Below are positions 23,411 through 32,399 of a stretch of DNA of 32,420 nt, piece by piece. Below the pieces are notes generated by a model that was not told the DNA's origin, made no database searches, and saw nothing but the letters and a program-made list of their open reading frames with translations. The position numbers and the translations under genes were made by a program. The stretch lies in NCBI GenBank assembly GCA_017458195.1, contig JAFTGI010000101.1:1-32420 (forward strand), written 5' to 3'. Numbering within the stretch: the first letter of the stretch is position 1; every line of letters starts with the position of its first letter. This DNA is from Prevotella sp. Lineage in GTDB: Bacteria; Bacteroidota; Bacteroidia; Bacteroidales; Bacteroidaceae.

Positions 23411-25750
23411 CTAACCGAAGACAAGGTTGAAGAGCGCTGAGACGACCCATGCCACGGCCGTCGTGTAGGCGGCCGCGAAGAGGGCCCAGCGCCAGGTGCC
23501 CGTCTCGTTCTTGATGGCCACGATGGTGGCGATGCAGGGGAAATAGAGGAGCACGAACAGCAGATAGGCGTAGGCCGTGACGGGCGTCATGTCGTCGGCA
23601 AGCGACTCGTCGGTGTAGAGCACGCCTACGGTGGAGGCCACGATCTCCTTGGCACCGACGCCGGCCAGAAGCGAGACGTCGAGCTTCCAGTTGAAGCCCT
23701 GCGGACGGAAGACGGGCTCAATGGCCTGGCCCATGCGACCGATGTACGACTGCTCCTGCTGGGCCTCGGCCGTGAGACTGTCGTCGTGCGGGAAATATTC
23801 GAGTGCCCAGACGATGATGGAGGCGACGAGGATGATGCCGCCCATTTTCTTCAGATATTCCTTTCCTTTCTCCCACGTGTGACGGCCGATGGCCTTGGCT
23901 GTCGGCATGCGGTAAGGCGGCAGCTCCATGACAAACGGGGTGTCGTCGCCCTTGATGAGGAAGCGCGAAAAGAGCTTGCTCACGACGACGGCCATGAGGA
24001 TGCCCACGGCGTAGAGCGAGATCATGACGAGCGACTGCCAGCGCACGGCGAAGAACGTGCCGATGATCATGATGTAGATGGGCAGGCGGGCCGAGCACGA
24101 CATAAAGGGCAGCACGAGCATCGTGATGAGCCGCGAGCGGCGGCTCTCGATGGTGCGGGTGGCCATGACGGCGGGCACATTGCAGCCGAAGCCCATGATG
24201 AGGGGGATAAACGACTTGCCGTGGAGCCCCATGCGGTGCATCAGGCGGTCCATGATGAAGGCTGCGCGCGACATGTAGCCGGAGTCCTCCATCAGCGAGA
24301 TAAAGAAGTAGAGGATGAGAATCTGGGGCAGGAAGACGATGACCGCACCCACGCCCGCTATGGCACCGTCGACGACGAGCGAGCGCAGGGGCCCGTCTGG
24401 CATGACGCCGCCCACCCACTGGCCTAGCCAGTCGACGGCGGCCTCGATCCAGTCCATGGGATACTGGCCGAGGGTGAACGTCGTGTGGAACATGACAAAC
24501 AGGAGCAGGAAGAAAATGGGGAAGCCCCAGTACTTGCTCGACAGGACGGCGTCGATGCGGTGGGTCATGCGATAGGTATCCTCCTTCGTTCCCGTCTGAT
24601 AGCCGGCCTCCTGCAGTGCACCGTTGATGAAGCCGTACTTCGCGTCCATGATGGCTGTCTCGGCGTCGCTGTTGGTTTCTTCGAGCACACGGGCTGCGGC
24701 GCGGTTGCGGGCCGCGAGCAGCTGCTGATAGTCGGCAGTGCGCTGCTCGTCGGCCATATGATGGCTGACATATTGCTCCATGTCGGCATCGTTCTCGAGC
24801 AGCTTCAGGGCAAGATAGCGGGTAGAATAGCGCTGGCGGATGTGCTCGTCAGCCTTCAGGTAGCGCTGGATGTGGCTGATGCCGTCCTCAATCTCGTGGC
24901 CGTAGTTGATGTGGATATGGCGCGAGGCGTGGCTGGTGCCCTCATAAACCTGGATGACGGCGCGGAACAGCTCCTTGACGCCCATGCCCGACTTGAACGA
25001 GGTGGGCACCATGGGGGTGCCGAAGAGGGTCGACAGCACGTCGAGGTCGACGTGGTCGCCGCGGCGCTCAAACTCGTCGTACATGTTGAGCGCGCAGACG
25101 AGGCGGAGGTTCATGTCGACGAGCTGGGTGGTCAGGTAGAGGTTGCGCTCCAGGTTGGAAGCGTCGATGACGTTGATGACGACGTCGGGCATCTTCTCCG
25201 TCAGGTGGCGGCGCACGTAGAGTTCCTCGGGCGAATAGCACGACAGGCTGTACGTGCCGGGCAGGTCGACGAGCTCGAAGTCGTAGCCGAAGTAGCTGGC
25301 GTGGGCCTCGCTGGAGTCGACGGTCACGCCGGAGTAGTTGCCCACATGGCCATGGGCGCCGGAAGCGAAATTGAAGAGCGACGTCTTGCCGCAGTTGGGG
25401 TTGCCGATGAGGGCCACGCTGATGGTGCGGCGCTCGCGCAGGGCCTCATGCTGCAGGTAGTCGGCCTGGTGGTCGGTGCCGCCGACGGCGGTGCTGCCTG
25501 CGTAGGGGGTCTGCTCGATGTCCGTGTCGGCAGGGACGACCTCGATGAGGGCAGCCTCGTCGTGGCGCAGGCTGACCTCATAGCCCATCAGCCTGTATTT
25601 CACGGGATCCTGGAGCGGGGCGTTGAGCAACACCTCGACACACTTACCCCTGATAAAACCCATCTCGATGATACGCTTGCGGAAGCCGCCGTGGCCGTGC
25701 ACCTTGACAATGATGCCGCAATCGCCGGTCTTCAGTTCCGATAATTTCAT
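23411..25750 (-). CDS. feoB: Fused ferrous iron transporter FeoAB
   Basis: 779 residues. Imports Fe2+ across the inner membrane. The FeoA SH3-like domain (about 1-75, MKLSELKTGDCGIIVKVHGH) is fused to FeoB, as is common in Bacteroidetes. The G domain has G1 GNPNCGKTS (116-124), a GVTVD segment, G3 DLPG and NMYDE at the G4 position. The membrane part has the two Gate motifs (FIPLIMGFGCNVPAVMATRT; LLAGVGAKEIVASTVGVLYT). Its promoter overlaps the terminator of the upstream pfkA unit. No Fur box was recognised by eye. Confidence 0.96.
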   Translation of the reverse strand: MKLSELKTGDCGIIVKVHGHGGFRKRIIEMGFIRGKCVEVLLNAPLQDPVKYRLMGYEVSLRHDEAALIEVVPADTDIEQTPYAGSTAVGGTDHQADYLQHEALRERRTISVALIGNPNCGKTSLFNFASGAHGHVGNYSGVTVDSSEAHASYFGYDFELVDLPGTYSLSCYSPEELYVRRHLTEKMPDVVINVIDASNLERNLYLTTQLVDMNLRLVCALNMYDEFERRGDHVDLDVLSTLFGTPMVPTSFKSGMGVKELFRAVIQVYEGTSHASRHIHINYGHEIEDGISHIQRYLKADEHIRQRYSTRYLALKLLENDADMEQYVSHHMADEQRTADYQQLLAARNRAAARVLEETNSDAETAIMDAKYGFINGALQEAGYQTGTKEDTYRMTHRIDAVLSSKYWGFPIFFLLLFVMFHTTFTLGQYPMDWIEAAVDWLGQWVGGVMPDGPLRSLVVDGAIAGVGAVIVFLPQILILYFFISLMEDSGYMSRAAFIMDRLMHRMGLHGKSFIPLIMGFGCNVPAVMATRTIESRRSRLITMLVLPFMSCSARLPIYIMIIGTFFAVRWQSLVMISLYAVGILMAVVVSKLFSRFLIKGDDTPFVMELPPYRMPTAKAIGRHTWEKGKEYLKKMGGIILVASIIVWALEYFPHDDSLTAEAQQEQSYIGRMGQAIEPVFRPQGFNWKLDVSLLAGVGAKEIVASTVGVLYTDESLADDMTPVTAYAYLLFVLLYFPCIATIVAIKNETGTWRWALFAAAYTTAVAWVVSALFNLVFG

Positions 25751-25776
25751 AGCCTTTAGTTTCTTCTTTCAAACGG

Positions 25777-25784
25777 CAAAGGTA
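25777..25784 (-). promoter_or_regulatory. feoAB -7 promoter box
   Basis: TACCTTTG on the minus strand, 26 bp before the feoAB ATG. The position where a -33 element would lie (about 25805) falls in the loop of the pfkA terminator hairpin and shows only a partial match (ATG for TTG). Confidence 0.5.
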
Positions 25785-25786
25785 AC

Positions 25787-25825
25787 AAAAAAAAACGAGA
25801 CGGCCATGACGGCTGTCCCGTTTTT
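25787..25825 (-). terminator. Intrinsic terminator downstream of pfkA
   Basis: The stem arms AAAAACGAGACGGCC (25791-25805) and GGCTGTCCCGTTTTT (25811-25825) are complementary apart from two positions that can form wobble or mismatch pairs, with loop ATGAC. On the minus strand it ends in a run of nine T, as expected for a pfkA terminator. Confidence 0.75.
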
Positions 25826-25853
25826 CCATGTCAATACCTAAAAGTAGGTATGC

Positions 25854-26831
25854 TCAGATGCTCAGTTCGTCGAGCACCTTGATGAGTTTCTTGTCGAAGG
25901 GCTTATCAGTGCGGATGCACTCGGAAAAGGGCACGTAGACAATCTCGTTGTTGCGCACGCCCACCATGATGTTGCGCTGGCCCTGGCGGATAGCCTCGAT
26001 GGCGCCGACACCGGTGCGCGAGGCCAGGATGCGGTCGTGGGCCGAGGGCGAACCGCCGCGCTGCAGGTGACCGAGGATGGAGACGCGCACGTCGAACTCT
26101 GGGAACTCCTTCTTCACGCGGTCGGCATAGTAGAGGGCGCCGCACTTGGGGCTCTCGCTGACGATGACGATGCACGACTTCTGCGACTTGCGGATGCCAC
26201 GGCCCATGAACTGCGCCAGCTGGTCGACGTCGGTCATGTCCTCAGGGATGATGGCGGCCTCGGCTCCGCAGGCGATGGCCGAGTTCTGGGCCAGGAAGCC
26301 GGCGTCGCGGCCCATCACCTCGACAAAGAAGATGCGCTCATGCGAGTTGGCCGTGTCGCGGATGCGGTCGACGCACTCCATGATAGTGTTCATCGTCGTG
26401 TCGTAGCCTATGGTCGAGTCCGTGCCGTAGAGGTCATTGTCGATGGTGCCGGGCAGGCCGATGCAGGGGAAGTCGTACTCCATGCCGAAGTTACGGGCGC
26501 CGGTCAGCGAGCCGTTGCCGCCGATGACGACGAGGGCGTCAATCTCCTCGCGCTGGCAGGTCTCGTAGGCCTTGTCCATGCCCTCCTTGGTCATGAAATC
26601 CTTCGAGCGGGCCGTCTTCAGGATGGTGCCGCCGCGGGTGATGATGCCCGAGACATTCTCGGTGGTGAAGGGCTTCACTTCGCCCTTAATCAGGCCGTCG
26701 TAGCCGCGGTAGATGCCCTTGATGTTGAATCCGTTGTAGATGCCGGCGCGCGTGACGGCACGTATCGCTGCATTCATGCCAGGGGCGTCGCCGCCCGAGG
26801 TCAGGATGCCGATGGTTTTAATCTTTGTCAT
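25854..26831 (-). CDS. pfkA: ATP-dependent 6-phosphofructokinase
   Basis: 325 residues. Phosphorylates fructose 6-phosphate in glycolysis. N-terminal ATP site [15 protein letters not shown] (about 11-25), substrate motif PGTIDNDL with the catalytic Asp at about residue 131, MGRDAGFLA (substrate/effector site), and [14 protein letters not shown]. The Mg2+-loop motif usually written GGDGS reads GGNGS here (residues 104-108), an Asp to Asn change at N106. Length and motifs fit the bacterial ATP-PFK group (B1/PfkA). It follows the antiporter gene by 15 bp and ends at a clear terminator. Confidence 0.94.
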   Translation of the reverse strand: MTKIKTIGILTSGGDAPGMNAAIRAVTRAGIYNGFNIKGIYRGYDGLIKGEVKPFTTENVSGIITRGGTILKTARSKDFMTKEGMDKAYETCQREEIDALVVIGGNGSLTGARNFGMEYDFPCIGLPGTIDNDLYGTDSTIGYDTTMNTIMECVDRIRDTANSHERIFFVEVMGRDAGFLAQNSAIACGAEAAIIPEDMTDVDQLAQFMGRGIRKSQKSCIVIVSESPKCGALYYADRVKKEFPEFDVRVSILGHLQRGGSPSAHDRILASRTGVGAIEAIRQGQRNIMVGVRNNEIVYVPFSECIRTDKPFDKKLIKVLDELSI

Positions 26832-26846
26832 AGTGGTATTGGATTT

Positions 26847-28136
26847 TTAGAATAACATTATTTCAGCATAGAGCACGGCAAAGCCGAGGAGGAAGCCCGC
26901 GAGCACCTTGGGGGCCACATTCTTGACATACCAGCCGAGACGGATGTGCTCCATCTGCATGAGAGCCATGCCGCTGGTGCTGCCCACCGAGAGCAGACAG
27001 CCGCCGACGGCGGTGCTGTAGGTGAGCACCTTCCAGTAGGCGCCGTTGAGGGCATAGTCGCCGACGGGGGCCACCTCGTAGAGCGAGATGCCTGAGATGG
27101 CGATCGTGAACGAGTCGACAAGACTCGAGAATAAGCCCATGATAAAGCCCACCACCCAGATGTTGCCGATGGTCGAGTCGATCCAGTGGGCCACGTCGCC
27201 CAGGACGCCCGACTCGCTGACGACGCCCATGCCGAGCATGATGCCCATGACAAAGAGCATCTGCTGAATGGCCCCATATTGCAGGACCCGCGGGATGCGG
27301 CGCTGCGACATCTGGTCGGCCGTCATCAGCTTGCGGTTGAAGGCCTCGTTGACCACCCACAGCACGCTGAGCACGCAGAGGGCACCGAGGAAGGGTGACA
27401 GGTGGGTCAAATTGCGGAACGTGGGGATGAACCAGAGGCCGCCGATGCCCACAAGGAACATCAGCAGGCGCTGCCAGCGGTTCAGGCGGGTGTCGTCGCC
27501 GCGATAGGGCGCCACGACCCACTCAATGTCGAGCCGCGAGGGCAGCTGTCTATTTATTAATATGGTGGGGACGACCCATGCCGTGATGGCCGGCAGGGCC
27601 AGGTAGGCCGACAGATGGGTGGCCGTGACGCGCTCGCCGTCCCAGAGGATGAGCCCCGTAGGGTCGCCGATGACGGTGAAACAGCCGCCACACGTGGCTG
27701 CCAGCACGATGGCCGATCCGATGAGCATGCGCTGCGGGCGCGACTTCACGATCTGGTGCATCATGATGAGCATCACCATCGTGGTCGTCAGGTTGTCGAG
27801 ATTGGCCGACAACAGGAAGGTGGCCAGGGTGATGGTCCACAGTAGCCGCTTCGGGTTGCGCGTGCGGATCCACTCGCTGATGAAATCAAAACACCCGTTG
27901 TTGTTCAGGATCTCGATAATGCTCATCGTGGCCAGCAGGAACATGACGATGCTGGCCGCATGACCGACGTACTCCAGGAAGACGCTCTCCGTGAAGTCAT
28001 GCCCCCAGACGACGTAGACCACCCAGCCGATGGTGCCAAGGAACATGGCGATGGCCGCCTTGTTCACACCCGTCAGATGGCCCGTTGCAATGAGCACATA
28101 GCTGAAGAGCAGCATCAGCACGATGATCAACGTCAT
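26847..28136 (-). CDS. nhaD: NhaD-like sodium/proton antiporter
   Basis: 429 residues, 11-13 hydrophobic helices, ion-transporter superfamily. The recognisable NhaD/ArsB-like segments are FLLSANLDNLTTTMVMLIMM (Asn/Asp pair in the membrane), CGGCFTVIGDPTGLILWDGE, and a second-half counterpart GLFSSLVDSFTIAISG then GSTSGMALM. NhaD exports Na+ or Li+ in exchange for protons. The symbol is given by family resemblance; a related carboxylate or arsenite-type permease cannot be fully excluded. It lies between ompH-like and pfkA genes, all on the minus strand. Confidence 0.84.
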   Translation of the reverse strand: MTLIIVLMLLFSYVLIATGHLTGVNKAAIAMFLGTIGWVVYVVWGHDFTESVFLEYVGHAASIVMFLLATMSIIEILNNNGCFDFISEWIRTRNPKRLLWTITLATFLLSANLDNLTTTMVMLIMMHQIVKSRPQRMLIGSAIVLAATCGGCFTVIGDPTGLILWDGERVTATHLSAYLALPAITAWVVPTILINRQLPSRLDIEWVVAPYRGDDTRLNRWQRLLMFLVGIGGLWFIPTFRNLTHLSPFLGALCVLSVLWVVNEAFNRKLMTADQMSQRRIPRVLQYGAIQQMLFVMGIMLGMGVVSESGVLGDVAHWIDSTIGNIWVVGFIMGLFSSLVDSFTIAISGISLYEVAPVGDYALNGAYWKVLTYSTAVGGCLLSVGSTSGMALMQMEHIRLGWYVKNVAPKVLAGFLLGFAVLYAEIMLF

Positions 28137-28171
28137 ATTGAAGTGAGAAGTTAGAAGTGAGAGGTGCGGGA

Positions 28172-28819
28172 TTATTGCTTGTCGTCAGCCTTTTTCTCGT
28201 CAGCTTTCTTTTCAGCAGCCTTCTTGTCTGTGGCGGGGTCGCTCTTCTTGTAGCGCTTGTTCATGCCGTTGACCACGTCCTGCGTGATGTCCCACTTCGT
28301 CGAGGCGTGCAGGATGGCAGCCTTGTTGAGAATCAGGTCGTACTTCTTGTCCTTGTTATAGTCGCCGAGGAAGCTGTCAAGACTGTCCTGGAAGGCCTGC
28401 AAGAACTTGGCCTGCTCGTTGGCCAGCTCGTTCTCAAGGCGCTGCTGCAGGGCAACGAGGTTGTTCTGCTCACGCTGCAGGGCGGCCTGGGCGTTCTCAG
28501 CCTGCTCACGGCTGGTGAAACCATTGTTCTGCAGCTTCGACTGGAAGTTGTTCACGTTGGTCTCGAGCTGCTTGCTCTTGGCGGCAATGGTGTTGCGGGC
28601 GTTGGTGCCCTTCTTCTCCAGCTCCTGGCTGGTCTGCTTGGCATACTCATACTGAGCCGTCAGCGTGTCGAGCTCGATGTAGGCAATGCGAAGGCCTTCG
28701 AGAGCCTCCTCGCTGTCAGCCACGGGCTCGTCCATCTTGGGAGCCTGATTGTTGCACGATGCCACCATGGCAGCCACAGCCACCACTGAGAGAATACGGA
28801 AAAAATTCTTTTTCATCAT
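28172..28819 (-). CDS. OmpH/Skp-family periplasmic chaperone-like lipoprotein
   Basis: 215 residues. The signal peptide has a lipobox (MMKKNFFRILSVVAVAAMVA then SC, C22). The mature part has the Skp-type N-terminal strand (LRIAYIELDTLTAQYEYAKQ), a long coiled-coil tentacle region (about 60-150), and the return strand (DLILNKAAILHASTKWDITQ). The tail is a low-complexity lysine/alanine stretch (AEKKADEKKADDKQ). Skp-like proteins hold unfolded outer-membrane proteins in the periplasm; a lipid anchor would keep this one at a membrane. The 5' side has an 8-bp microsatellite. Confidence 0.88.
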   Translation of the reverse strand: MMKKNFFRILSVVAVAAMVASCNNQAPKMDEPVADSEEALEGLRIAYIELDTLTAQYEYAKQTSQELEKKGTNARNTIAAKSKQLETNVNNFQSKLQNNGFTSREQAENAQAALQREQNNLVALQQRLENELANEQAKFLQAFQDSLDSFLGDYNKDKKYDLILNKAAILHASTKWDITQDVVNGMNKRYKKSDPATDKKAAEKKADEKKADDKQ

Positions 28820-28823
28820 TTTA

Positions 28824-28895
28824 ATTTTTACATTATTACGTTTTTACTTTTTTACTTTTTTACCTTTTTACTCTTTTACTTTTTTACCTTTTTAC
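28824..28895. repeat. Nine-copy 8-bp tandem repeat (TTTTTTAC-like)
   Basis: Nine consecutive octamers each ending in TTAC or TTTAC, for example ATTTTTAC, GTTTTTAC, TTTTTTAC, CTTTTTAC and TCTTTTAC, filling the gap between the OmpH-like gene (start 28819) and the 71-residue gene, whose TAA stop (28894-28892) lies in the last copy. On the transcribed strand it reads GTAAAAAA. Such a tract can change length by slippage. Confidence 0.9.
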
Positions 28896-29107
28896 TTTTT
28901 CTCCCTTTCCTCCACTGCCAGCCGGTTGCGCTGGCGCAGTTCGCGATCCTGGTCGAGCACGCAGTGGATGCCACGCTCGCGCATGGCCTGGGAATCGTGG
29001 ATATGCTGCGAAGTGAAGCTTCCATTGCGGCGAAAAATGACTTTTACACACAAAAATGTCACTCCGATAGCAATTATTAACGCACTTATGACCGCTATTT
29101 CAATCAT
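28892..29107 (-). CDS. Small single-helix membrane protein, 71 residues
   Basis: From ATG 29107: MIEIAVISALIIAIGVTFLC, one membrane helix (about 3-22), followed by a charged part (VIFRRNGSFTSQHIHDSQAM, then RERGIHCVLDQDRELRQRNR). The frame is open further upstream, but the promoter box at 29128-29135 supports this start. The MRERGIHCVLDQDRE-type tail looks like a conserved motif of a small Bacteroidetes family, but I cannot name it. It is first in line before the OmpH-like gene, separated by the 8-bp microsatellite. Confidence 0.75.
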   Translation of the reverse strand: MIEIAVISALIIAIGVTFLCVKVIFRRNGSFTSQHIHDSQAMRERGIHCVLDQDRELRQRNRLAVEEREKK

Positions 29108-29113
29108 TTTTAT

Positions 29114-29121
29114 TACTTTTG
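29114..29121 (+). promoter_or_regulatory. pepD -7 promoter box
   Basis: TACTTTTG on the plus strand, 54 bp before the pepD ATG at 29176. No -33 TTG match was found at the usual spacing. Confidence 0.5.
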
Positions 29122-29127
29122 CGGGTG

Positions 29128-29135
29128 CAAAGGTA
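29128..29135 (-). promoter_or_regulatory. -7 promoter box of the 71-residue membrane protein gene
   Basis: TACCTTTG on the minus strand, 20 bp before the ATG at 29107, with TTA rather than TTG at the 20-bp upstream position. It is only 6 bp from the opposing pepD box. Confidence 0.5.
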
Positions 29136-29175
29136 ATGAATAAAAGTTGAAACCTTAACATCTTAAACATTAAAA

Positions 29176-30627
29176 ATGAATAAAAACGAGTTAAAACCTG
29201 CTTCGGTGTTCGAGCAGTTTGCAAAGATTAACGAAATTCCCCGCCCCTCCAAGCGCGAGGAGAAGATGATTGAGTACCTGAAACAGTGGGGCGAGAGCCA
29301 TGACCTCGAGACGAAAGTCGACGAGACGGGCAACGTCATCATCCGCAAGCCGGCCACCCCGGGATATGAGAACCGCAAGACGGTCATCCTGCAGAGCCAC
29401 ATGGACATGGTGTGCGACAAACTGGTCGACGTGGACTTTGACTTCGACCGCGACGCCATCCAGACCTACGTTGACGGCGAGTGGCTGCGCGCCAAGGGCA
29501 CCACGCTCGGTGCTGACGACGGCATCGGCTGCGCCATCGAGCTGGCCATCCTGGAGGCCGACGACATTGAGCACGGTCCGCTGGAGTGCGTCTTCACCCG
29601 CGACGAGGAGACTGGTCTGACGGGGGCCGAGGGCATGAAGGCCGGATTCATGACCGGCAGCTACCTCATTAACCTTGACTCTGAGGACGAGGGCGAAATG
29701 TTCGTCTCGTGTGCCGGTGGCCGCAACACGCAGGCTAAGTTCACGTTCCAGCGTGAGGATGCTCCGGCCGGTTTCTTCTTCCTGCGCGGCCAGCAGAAGG
29801 GCTTGACCGGCGGACACTCCGGCGACGACATCAACAAGAAGCGCGCCAACGCCATCAAGATTCTGGGCCGTTTCCTCTATCAGTCGATGAAGCGCTACGA
29901 GGGGCTCCGTCTGGCTCAGTTCCACAGCGGCAAGCTGCACAACGCCATTCCCCGCGACGGTGAGTTCATCATCGCCGTGCCCAACGACGTGAAGGAGAAC
30001 GTGAAGGCCGACTGGAACGTATTCCAGGCTCAGGTGGAGGACGAGTTCCACGTCACCGACACCCAGATGGTGTGGACGATGGAGAGCGCCGACGCCGAGA
30101 AGGTCATCGAGCAGAATGTTGCCCGTAACTTCATCACCGCCATCCAGGCCATCGACAACGGCATCTATGCCATCTGTCAGGATCCCGAGCTGAACGGCAT
30201 GGTGGAGACGTCGTCGAACATTGCTGCCATCCACAGCAGCGAGAACGAGATCACCATCCTGTCGTCGCAGCGCTCGAACGTCATGTCGAACCTCGACAAC
30301 ATGTGCGCCACTATCCGCGCCACCTTCGAGCTGGCCGGTGCCGAGGCATGGTCGAGCGATGGCTATCCTGCCTGGAAGATGCGGGCTGAAAGCAAGTTGC
30401 GTGACACCGTTGTCGAGACCTACAAGGAGCTATTCGGCCACGAGCCCATCGTGCGCGGCATCCACGCCGGACTGGAGTGCGGCCTGTTCTCGGAGCGCTA
30501 TCCTGAGCTCGACATGATCTCCTTCGGCCCCACCCTGCGCGATGTCCACACGCCCGACGAGCGCCTGCTCATCCCCACGGTGCAGATGGTGTGGGATCAC
30601 CTGCTGCTCGTGCTGAAGCGACTATAA
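29176..30627 (+). CDS. pepD: Aminoacyl-histidine dipeptidase PepD (M20 family)
   Basis: 483 residues, cytoplasmic zinc dipeptidase (beta-Ala-His/Xaa-His type). Metal and catalytic motifs of M20 are in order: QSHMDMV (H75, D77), GADDGIG (about 112-118), RDEETGLTG (E144/E145), and later HAGLECGLF near 434-442. The lid/dimer domain lies between (LTGGHSGDDINKKRANAIKI). It has its own promoter box and is followed 5 bp later by uvrA, so the two are probably co-transcribed. Confidence 0.95.
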   Translation: MNKNELKPASVFEQFAKINEIPRPSKREEKMIEYLKQWGESHDLETKVDETGNVIIRKPATPGYENRKTVILQSHMDMVCDKLVDVDFDFDRDAIQTYVDGEWLRAKGTTLGADDGIGCAIELAILEADDIEHGPLECVFTRDEETGLTGAEGMKAGFMTGSYLINLDSEDEGEMFVSCAGGRNTQAKFTFQREDAPAGFFFLRGQQKGLTGGHSGDDINKKRANAIKILGRFLYQSMKRYEGLRLAQFHSGKLHNAIPRDGEFIIAVPNDVKENVKADWNVFQAQVEDEFHVTDTQMVWTMESADAEKVIEQNVARNFITAIQAIDNGIYAICQDPELNGMVETSSNIAAIHSSENEITILSSQRSNVMSNLDNMCATIRATFELAGAEAWSSDGYPAWKMRAESKLRDTVVETYKELFGHEPIVRGIHAGLECGLFSERYPELDMISFGPTLRDVHTPDERLLIPTVQMVWDHLLLVLKRL

Positions 30628-31166
30628 CATAAATGAACGACTATATCGAAATCAAAGGGGCGCGCGTCAACAACCTGAAGAATGTTGACGTGCGCCTGCC
30701 CCGCAACAAGTTTATCGTCATTGCCGGCGTCAGCGGCAGTGGCAAGTCGTCGTTAGCCTTCGACACGCTCTACGCCGAGGGCCAGCGGCGCTACGTGGAA
30801 AGCCTCTCGAGCTATGCCCGCCAGTTCCTGGGGCGCATGAACAAGCCCGAGTGCGACTTCATCCGCGGCATTCCGCCCGCCATCGCCATCGAGCAGAAGG
30901 TCATTGCCCGCAATCCGCGCTCTACCGTCGGCACGTCGACGGAGATCTACGAATATCTACGGCTGCTCTTTGCCCGCATCGGGCGCACCTACTCGCCCAT
31001 TAGCGGCCAGGAGGTGAAGAAGCACTCCACCGAGGACGTCGTGAGGAAGATGCTCGAGTTCTCGCGCGGCACGAAGTTCATCGTCATGGCCCCGCTCATC
31101 GTGCCCGAGGGACGCACCGTGGAGCAGCAGCTGAAGGCTTGTATCCTGCAGGGATACAGCAGGATG

Positions 31167-31302
31167 GTAGCCCCCCAAGCCCCCCCTTCAGCCCCCGAGG
31201 GGGCTACAATAGTCCGTATCGACGACTATCTCGCTTCGCTCTCCACCGACAAAACAGCAGAAGCCCCCTCGGGGGCCGTAGGGGGGGCTTTGCCTGGGGG
31301 GT
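31167..31302. repeat. Pair of inverted G/C-rich repeats inside uvrA
   Basis: The left copy covers about 31167-31207: GTAGCCCCC at 31167-31175 is the reverse complement of GGGGGCTAC at 31199-31207, with a CAAGCCCCCCCTTCAG core. The right copy, about 31262-31302, is roughly the left copy reversed (AGCCCCCTCGGGGGC, then GTAGGGGGGGCTT and GGGGGG). Together they add in-frame Ala/Pro/Gly-rich segments (VAPQAPPSAPEGA; EAPSGAVGGALPGG). A third partial copy begins at the window end (32400-32420). Confidence 0.85.
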
Positions 31303-32399
31303 ATCTCGTCATCGACCGTCTGTCGGCCGACGACTCGAAGGACAATATCGCCAGGCTGGTCGACTCGGCTGAAACGGCCTTCTACGAGGGCAAGGGCCAG
31401 CTGCGCCTGATGGTGCTGCCGTCAGGCCTCTGCTACGACTTCTCAACGCGCTTCGAAGCCGACGGTATGACCTTTGAGGAACCTTCCGACCAGCTTTTCT
31501 CGTTCAATTCGCCCGTTGGCGCCTGCCCTGAGTGTCAGGGCTTCGGCCGCATCATCGGCATCGACGAGCATCTCGTCATCCCCAACACGTCGCTCTCCGT
31601 CTACGACGGCTGTGTGGTCTGCTGGCACGGTGAGAAGATGGGCGAATGGAAAAACTGGTTCATCCAGCATGCCGCCAAGGACGACTTCCCCATCTTTGAG
31701 CCTTATTACAACCTGACCCAGCAACAGCGCGACCAGCTCTGGCACGGGCTGCCCAGCGACCGCCACAAGGACCTGCACGACCGGCCTTGCATCGACGCGT
31801 TCTTCCAGATGGTGAAGGAGAACCAATACAAGATCCAGTATCGCGTGATGATGAGCCGCTATCGTGGCAAGACCGTCTGCCCTCGTGTCACGGCACGCGC
31901 CTGAAGCCAGAGGCAGACTATGTCAAGATTGACGGCCGCTCCATCAGCGACCTCGTCGAGATGCCCGTCGTCAGGCTGGCAGAGTGGTTTAACCGTCTGG
32001 AGCTCGACGAGCATGATGCCGAGGTGGCCCGCCGTCTGCTGACGGAAATCCGCTCGCGTCTGGGATTCCTGCTCGACGTGGGCCTTGGCTACCTGACGCT
32101 CAACCGGCTCTCGAACACGCTTTCGGGCGGCGAGAGCCAGCGCATCAACCTCTGTACGTCGCTCGGTTCAAGCCTCGTCGGCTCGCTTTACATTCTTGAT
32201 GAGCCAAGCATCGGCCTCCACTTGCGCGACACCGCCCGCCTCATCCATGTGCTCAAGGAGCTGCAGGCACTGGGCAATACGGTTGTCGTCGTCGAGCACG
32301 ACGAGGAAATCATCCGCGCCGCCGACTACCTCATTGACGTTGGCCCCGACGCCGGCCGCCTGGGAGGTGAGATTGTGTATCAGGGAGAGGTGCCGAAAG

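Noticed and set aside
24485..25744. 419-codon open frame opposite feoAB
   Set aside because: It is a shadow frame in G/C-rich sequence; feoAB on the other strand carries clear FeoA, G-domain and gate motifs.
29191..30234. 347-codon open frame opposite pepD
   Set aside because: It is antisense to pepD, whose M20 motifs are complete.
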